Assembly (NCBI GenBank): GCA_030624805.1 | Contig: JAUXJL010000057.1 | Span: 1 to 9,527, forward strand | Length of the DNA stretch: 9,527 nt | Direction of reading: 5' to 3' | Source of the DNA: Acidimicrobiia bacterium | GTDB lineage: Bacteria > Actinomycetota > Acidimicrobiia > Spongiisociales > SHLN01 | Shown here: in pieces, positions 5,794 through 9,527 of the stretch | How the letters are laid out: each line of letters starts with the position of its first letter | Numbering within the stretch: position 1 is the first letter of the stretch | Made by a program: the position numbers and the translations under genes | The notes under the pieces: generated by a model | Told to the model about the DNA's origin: nothing | Databases searched by the model: none | What the model saw: only the letters and a program-made list of their open reading frames with translations

Positions 5794-7377
5794 CTACAGG
5801 TGCAACAGGAGGAGCTTCTCGATAGCCTCTTCTGACCGGAGGGCATCGAGGGCCTCCGGGTCCGGCTCGGCGTCGAGGTTGATGAACGACAGGGCCTGGT
5901 TCCCCGGCTGGCTGCGTCCGAGGCGCCACTCGCCAATATTCACTCCGAAACGTCCAAGCGTGGTCCCGACGATTCCGATCACACCTGGTACATCCTTGTT
6001 CAACATGATGAGCAGCAGGCCAGACGGGTCAACGTCAAGGTGATAGTCACCCACCAGCACCAATCGGGGCTGCGTGCCCCCGAACAATACGCCGGCCATG
6101 ATCCGACTGCCGTTCTCCCAGTGGACGCGGCATGACACGAGGTTGGTGTAGTCGACGGCCGCCACCCCTTTGGCTTGCGACACCAATATCCCGTGTTGTT
6201 CGGCCAGCATCGGTGCGTTTACGTAGTTGACACCCTCCGCCAGGTGTCCCTGCAGGATCCCGGCCAGCAAGGCGGCGGCGATTGGACGGGTCATCGTCTC
6301 GACGACGTCCCCGTCCGCCTCAATTTCAACGCGGCGAATCGGCCCGGGTGCCATATGGAACTGGAGAATTCCGAGCTTCTCGGCCAGCGCCATATAGGGC
6401 ATTGCCGCCGCGAAATCCCGACCGGCCTCGAACGGAAGGTTCACGGCGTTTCGGATGTCGGTGTCCCGCAGAGCGTCTAGGACCTGTTGAGCTATCTGAG
6501 CCGAGACGTCGCGTTGGGCTTCGGTGGTCGAAGCTCCCAGGTGGGGCGTATGCACCACATTGGGCAGGCCGATGAGAGGGTTCTCGGTCGGCGGCTCGGT
6601 CCGGTAAACGTCGATGCCGGCGGCCCGCACCTGGCCGGTGGCGAGGGCTGCCGCGAGGGCATCTTCGTCAATGAGGCTGCCGCGGGCGGCATTGATGATG
6701 ACCACTCCCGGTTTCATCGAGTCAATTGAATCTGCGGACACGATGTTGTAGGTCTCGGGTGAGGATGGGACATGGAGCGTGATGTAGTCGGCGGCTGCAT
6801 ATAACTCGTCGAGGTTCACGAGCGTGACTCCGGTGTCGTGTGCCACCTCCTCCGATACGAACGGGTCATAGGCGCTGACGACCATATCGAATGCTTTGGC
6901 CCGGGCGGCAACCAGTCGACCGATTCGACCGAAGCCGATGATGCCGAGGTGTTTGCCGCTTAGCTCGGTTCCCCGAAACATGCTCCGCTCCCACCGGCCC
7001 TCCGCCAGCGACGCGTGGGCGGGAGCGGTGTGACGGGAGGCGGCCAGCATGAGGGCCATGGTTTGTTCGGCTGTGGCGACCGAATTGGCCGTGGGGGTGT
7101 TCATCACGATGACGCCGCGCCGGGTCGCAGCGGGCACGTCGATGTTGTCCACCCCCATGCCGGCTCGACCGATGATCTTCAGGCTGGTGGCGGCCCCGAG
7201 TACTTCGCCGGTCACCGCTGTGGCGGACCGGACGATGAGTGCGTCGTAGTCACCGATCTGGTCCATGAGCTCAGCAGCGGACAATCCGGTCCTGACGTCG
7301 CATTCGACGTCATTCGCCGATTTCAGTAAATCGATTCCATGCGACCCGATATCGTCAGAAACAAGGATCCGGAACAT
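5794..7377 (-). CDS. serA: D-3-phosphoglycerate dehydrogenase SerA, long form with ACT domain
   Basis: Oxidises 3-phosphoglycerate to 3-phosphohydroxypyruvate with NAD+, the first step of serine synthesis, in the cytosol. At 527 aa it is the long form: a substrate domain (1-100 and about 285-315), the NAD domain (about 100-285) with GFGRIG (148-153), an intervening domain (about 315-450) and a C-terminal ACT domain (452-527). Catalytic residues are Arg232 (AARGSL), Glu261 and His279 (HTPHLG). In the ACT effector site Asp462 and Asn480 match the serine-binding residues known from Mycobacterium, but the Tyr/His position is Asn460, so serine feedback may differ (inference). ATG 7377 lies 20 bp after the serB stop. 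The GGGAGGG overlapping that stop (7392-7398) is 14 nt from ATG, unusually far; an in-frame CTG (7386-7384) would be better spaced. Confidence 0.95.
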   Translation of the reverse strand: MFRILVSDDIGSHGIDLLKSANDVECDVRTGLSAAELMDQIGDYDALIVRSATAVTGEVLGAATSLKIIGRAGMGVDNIDVPAATRRGVIVMNTPTANSVATAEQTMALMLAASRHTAPAHASLAEGRWERSMFRGTELSGKHLGIIGFGRIGRLVAARAKAFDMVVSAYDPFVSEEVAHDTGVTLVNLDELYAAADYITLHVPSSPETYNIVSADSIDSMKPGVVIINAARGSLIDEDALAAALATGQVRAAGIDVYRTEPPTENPLIGLPNVVHTPHLGASTTEAQRDVSAQIAQQVLDALRDTDIRNAVNLPFEAGRDFAAAMPYMALAEKLGILQFHMAPGPIRRVEIEADGDVVETMTRPIAAALLAGILQGHLAEGVNYVNAPMLAEQHGILVSQAKGVAAVDYTNLVSCRVHWENGSRIMAGVLFGGTQPRLVLVGDYHLDVDPSGLLLIMLNKDVPGVIGIVGTTLGRFGVNIGEWRLGRSQPGNQALSFINLDAEPDPEALDALRSEEAIEKLLLLHL

Positions 7378-7397
7378 ATTCGACAGGCTAACCCTCC

Positions 7398-8255
7398 CTA
7401 GAAACCCGCCCCCGTCACCGCACCCCGGAATGAGTCGCCGAGCCCTTCGTCGTTGAAGGTTGTTGCGTCCTGGCTCCGCTGGATGCCCTCCCAGAACAAG
7501 GCCCGGTATGACGTTTCCTCGATTCGCGAGATTGCCGACGGGCCGGCCGCCAAAGGCAGTACCGGTGCTAGGCCGGGTGACTGGATGAACACCGGGGCTC
7601 CGACCGCCACCTTGGACCTGGCGGTGACACCACCGAACCCGACGAAGAGGTCGACGGCTTCGCCGGCGAGAAGGTCGCTCGTGCCATCACCGATCAGGAG
7701 ACTGGTGCCGGGCTGGGTTCCCACCAGCTCCTTGACGATCCCCTCCTTACCTTCGCTCACCGCCAGTGCCCCGCGGCCGTAGTCGAGGTAGCTGGCTTCC
7801 TGGCCCTCATGGTGAGACCACCACGCCCCAACCAGTTCGTCGTACTCGACCCCGACCGCCCGGATGTGGTCGGCGGGGACGCCCAGCGAGATCCCGAATT
7901 CTCGAACCGGTTCCTCGAGGCCGCCACTGATGATGTAGGTCTCGTGGCCGAGATGCTGGAGCACGGCGATAACCATGGCGGCGTCGGCCAGGGCGTTGTC
8001 CTTGTATACCTGACGAATCGCTTGCACCTGGGTCCGGGTCGGATGGATCTGGGTAAGGCGCTCGCCATAAACATCCTCGAGATCCAGCTCACCATTCATG
8101 GCGGCGTCGGTGAGCTGTCTGACCTCCTCACCGCGCCCGGCCTGCTCGGCGAGCACATCGATGCCTTCCACCGAGGTGAGGGTCGAGTCACAATCAAAAA
8201 ATACGTGGCGGTAGGGCGGCCAGCGAATCACACGTGGTCCCGGGTTCGTTGTCAT
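7398..8255 (-). CDS. serB: SerB-type phosphoserine phosphatase (HAD family)
   Basis: Cytosolic HAD phosphatase that most likely hydrolyses O-phosphoserine to serine, the last step of the pathway begun by SerA; its operon position just before serA supports this. All four HAD motifs are present: FFDCDSTLT (nucleophile Asp21, acid/base Asp23), IISGG (Ser110), Lys170 in GKEGIV, and GDGTSD (Asp190, Asp194). A helical cap insert lies between motifs I and II. The 285-aa protein lacks the N-terminal ACT domain of E. coli or mycobacterial SerB. Instead it has about 65 residues after the HAD core whose function I cannot assign. The start at ATG 8255 has no Shine-Dalgarno, but a -10-like TATAAA ends exactly 6 nt before it, which points to a leaderless mRNA. 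The aminotransferase SerC of the pathway is not in the window. Confidence 0.88.
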   Translation of the reverse strand: MTTNPGPRVIRWPPYRHVFFDCDSTLTSVEGIDVLAEQAGRGEEVRQLTDAAMNGELDLEDVYGERLTQIHPTRTQVQAIRQVYKDNALADAAMVIAVLQHLGHETYIISGGLEEPVREFGISLGVPADHIRAVGVEYDELVGAWWSHHEGQEASYLDYGRGALAVSEGKEGIVKELVGTQPGTSLLIGDGTSDLLAGEAVDLFVGFGGVTARSKVAVGAPVFIQSPGLAPVLPLAAGPSAISRIEETSYRALFWEGIQRSQDATTFNDEGLGDSFRGAVTGAGF

Positions 8256-8261
8256 AGACCA

Positions 8262-8267
8262 TTTATA
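8262..8267 (-). promoter_or_regulatory. -10 box of a probable leaderless serBA promoter
   Basis: On the minus strand TATAAA (8262-8267) is followed by TGGTCT and then the serB ATG, so the A of ATG is the seventh base after the box, the expected transcription start. A TGGACA (8288-8293) resembles a -35 element, but the 20-nt spacer is long. No ribosome-binding site could fit in such a transcript. The box lies in a 31-bp gap shared with the divergent amidohydrolase gene. Confidence 0.5.
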
Positions 8268-8273
8268 GCCGGG

Positions 8274-8279
8274 TAGCGT
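8274..8279 (+). promoter_or_regulatory. Candidate -10 box for the divergent amidohydrolase gene
   Basis: TAGCGT fits the loose TANNNT pattern of actinobacterial -10 boxes and lies 7 nt before the ATG at 8287, which also lacks a Shine-Dalgarno. The match is weak; an alternative is the symmetric TTTATAG at 8262-8268 acting in both directions. Confidence 0.2.
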
Positions 8280-8286
8280 TCAGAAC

Positions 8287-9527
8287 ATGTCCACATTGCT
8301 CGTGAAGAACGCCACTGTACTGGTGACGATGGACAAGGATCGGCGAGAGATCGCTGGGGGCGGCTTGTTTGCGCGTGACGGATGGATCGAACAGGTTGGG
8401 TCGGCCCTCGACTTGCCGGAGAGTGCCGATCAGGTGATCGACCTTTCCGGCCACGTTGTTCTGCCCGGACTGGTAAACACCCACCACCATCTCTACCAGA
8501 CCCTCACCCGGGCGGTTCCGGCGGCCCAGGATGTCGGGCTCTTCGGCTGGCTCACCACGCTCTATCCGATCTGGGCACGCATGAGCCCCGATCATGTCAG
8601 AGTGTCCACCACACTCGGCCTGGCCGAGCTTGCCCTGTCGGGTTGCACCACAACGGCCGATCATCTGTATCTGTACCCGAACGGGTCGCGGGTCGAGGAC
8701 CAGGTTGAAGGCGCCGACAGAGTCGGGATCCGCTTCCACATTGCCCGTGGGTCCATGAGCCTCGGTGAGAGTGACGGCGGCCTGCCACCCGATTCTGTCG
8801 TCGAGAGCGAATCAGCCATCCTCGCCGATACCGAGCGGGTGATCTCGGAGTTTCACGACCCCGAGCCGGGAGCGCACACTCGGATAGTCGTTGCCCCCTG
8901 CTCGCCGTTTTCGGTTACCCCGAACGGCATGCAAGAAGCCGCCCAACTGGCCCGAGCCCATGGCCTCCAACTACACACGCACCTGGCTGAGACACTCGAC
9001 GAGGAAACCTTCTGTATCGAGCAGTTCGGCATGCGCCCGGTTGAGTTGGCCGAGTCGGTGGGCTGGATGGGGCCCGACGTGTGGTTTGCCCACAGCGTCT
9101 TTATCAACGGTGACGAGATCGGTCGCATGGGCGAAGCGGGAACCGGCGTCGCTCATTGCCCAACTTCAAACATGCGGCTTGGGTCGGGTATTGCCCCGGT
9201 CGCCGCCTTCCGGGCGGCCGGAGTTAATGTCGGGTTGGGAGTTGATGGCTCGGCCAGCAACGACGGAAGCCACCTGCTGGCCGAAGCCCGGCAGGCTATG
9301 TTGCTGGCACGGCTCGGAGCCGCTCCCGACCTGGCTCGATCAAGCGACCTCATGACGGCACGCACTGCTTTGGAACTGGCGACCCGGGGCGGAGCGGACG
9401 TCTTGGGGCGTGAGGACGTTGGGTCGCTCGAGGCCGGCAAGGCGGCAGACCTCATCGCCATCGACCTGAACCGGATTGAGTACGCGGGAGCGCTCCATGA
9501 TCCGGTTGCTGCCGTCCTATTGTGTGC
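8287..9527 (+). CDS. 8-oxoguanine deaminase-type amidohydrolase, cut by the window edge
   Basis: Metal-dependent amidohydrolase of the atrazine chlorohydrolase/cytosine deaminase branch, most like 8-oxoguanine deaminases, which convert 8-oxoguanine to urate plus ammonia and so dispose of oxidised guanine. The 413 codons present run without a stop to the last base. Metal-site residues are visible: His66 and His68 (NTHHHLYQT), His232 with Glu235 (HTHLAET), His269 (FAHS) and Asp320 (GVDGSASND). The segments CSPFSV, HCPTSNMRLGSG and HDPVAA near the cut are characteristic of this subgroup as I recall it. The family is about 450 aa, so roughly 35-40 residues are missing. ATG 8287 is the first in-frame start at the family N-terminus (MSTLLVKNATVLVTMD); it has no clear Shine-Dalgarno. 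Divergent from serB across 31 bp. A related triazine or guanine-type deaminase activity is the alternative. Confidence 0.88.
   Translation, partial: MSTLLVKNATVLVTMDKDRREIAGGGLFARDGWIEQVGSALDLPESADQVIDLSGHVVLPGLVNTHHHLYQTLTRAVPAAQDVGLFGWLTTLYPIWARMSPDHVRVSTTLGLAELALSGCTTTADHLYLYPNGSRVEDQVEGADRVGIRFHIARGSMSLGESDGGLPPDSVVESESAILADTERVISEFHDPEPGAHTRIVVAPCSPFSVTPNGMQEAAQLARAHGLQLHTHLAETLDEETFCIEQFGMRPVELAESVGWMGPDVWFAHSVFINGDEIGRMGEAGTGVAHCPTSNMRLGSGIAPVAAFRAAGVNVGLGVDGSASNDGSHLLAEARQAMLLARLGAAPDLARSSDLMTARTALELATRGGADVLGREDVGSLEAGKAADLIAIDLNRIEYAGALHDPVAAVLLC

Overview
The window reads as a moderately high-GC chromosomal segment from an actinobacterium, perhaps an uncultured Acidimicrobiia-type lineage. 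The support is a long DivIVA/coiled-coil polar scaffold, a SerA of the long (about 527 aa) form best known from Mycobacterium, a polytopic molybdoenzyme with an internal Tat motif of a kind known from actinobacteria, and start codons that seem to lie directly at a -10 box (leaderless, TANNNT-like promoters). The lineage is an inference from gene types; no rRNA or other marker is present.

Layout, left to right. (1) A thioredoxin (+, 49-453) and a methionine-R-sulfoxide reductase MsrB (-, 517-906) converge on a perfect 13-bp hairpin that can terminate both. (2) Divergent from msrB is a 579-aa DivIVA-domain coiled-coil protein (+, 1012-2751). It converges, almost stop-to-stop, on (3) a five-helix, sulfite-oxidase-fold molybdopterin oxidoreductase (-, 2768-4324). 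(4) A 145-bp gap full of hairpins, direct repeats and 7-bp tandem repeats separates it from (5) a YgiD-like LigB-family extradiol dioxygenase (-, 4470-5234). (6) Next comes a small DUF5658-like membrane protein (-, 5289-5711), possibly preceded by an overlapping 9-codon leaderless ORF. (7) A two-gene serine operon, serB then serA (-, 8255 down to 5794), has the last-step phosphatase first and the first-step dehydrogenase second, with 20 bp between them. (8) Divergent from serB, only 31 bp away, is an 8-oxoguanine deaminase-type amidohydrolase (+, from 8287), open at the right edge of the window. It has no stop codon inside the window.

Functional threads. Thioredoxin plus MsrB is a direct electron donor/repair enzyme pair. 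An 8-oxoguanine deaminase and a sulfite-oxidase-fold enzyme in the same window also fit handling of oxidised molecules, but they are not in one operon and the link is only suggestive. SerB and SerA are a true biosynthetic pair. I see no phage, IS element, CRISPR array, tRNA or rRNA. I do not see a clear novel multi-gene system. The most notable items are the internal-Tat molybdoenzyme, the repeat cluster at 4362-4469, the apparently leaderless serB promoter, and the hendecad-bearing DivIVA scaffold.
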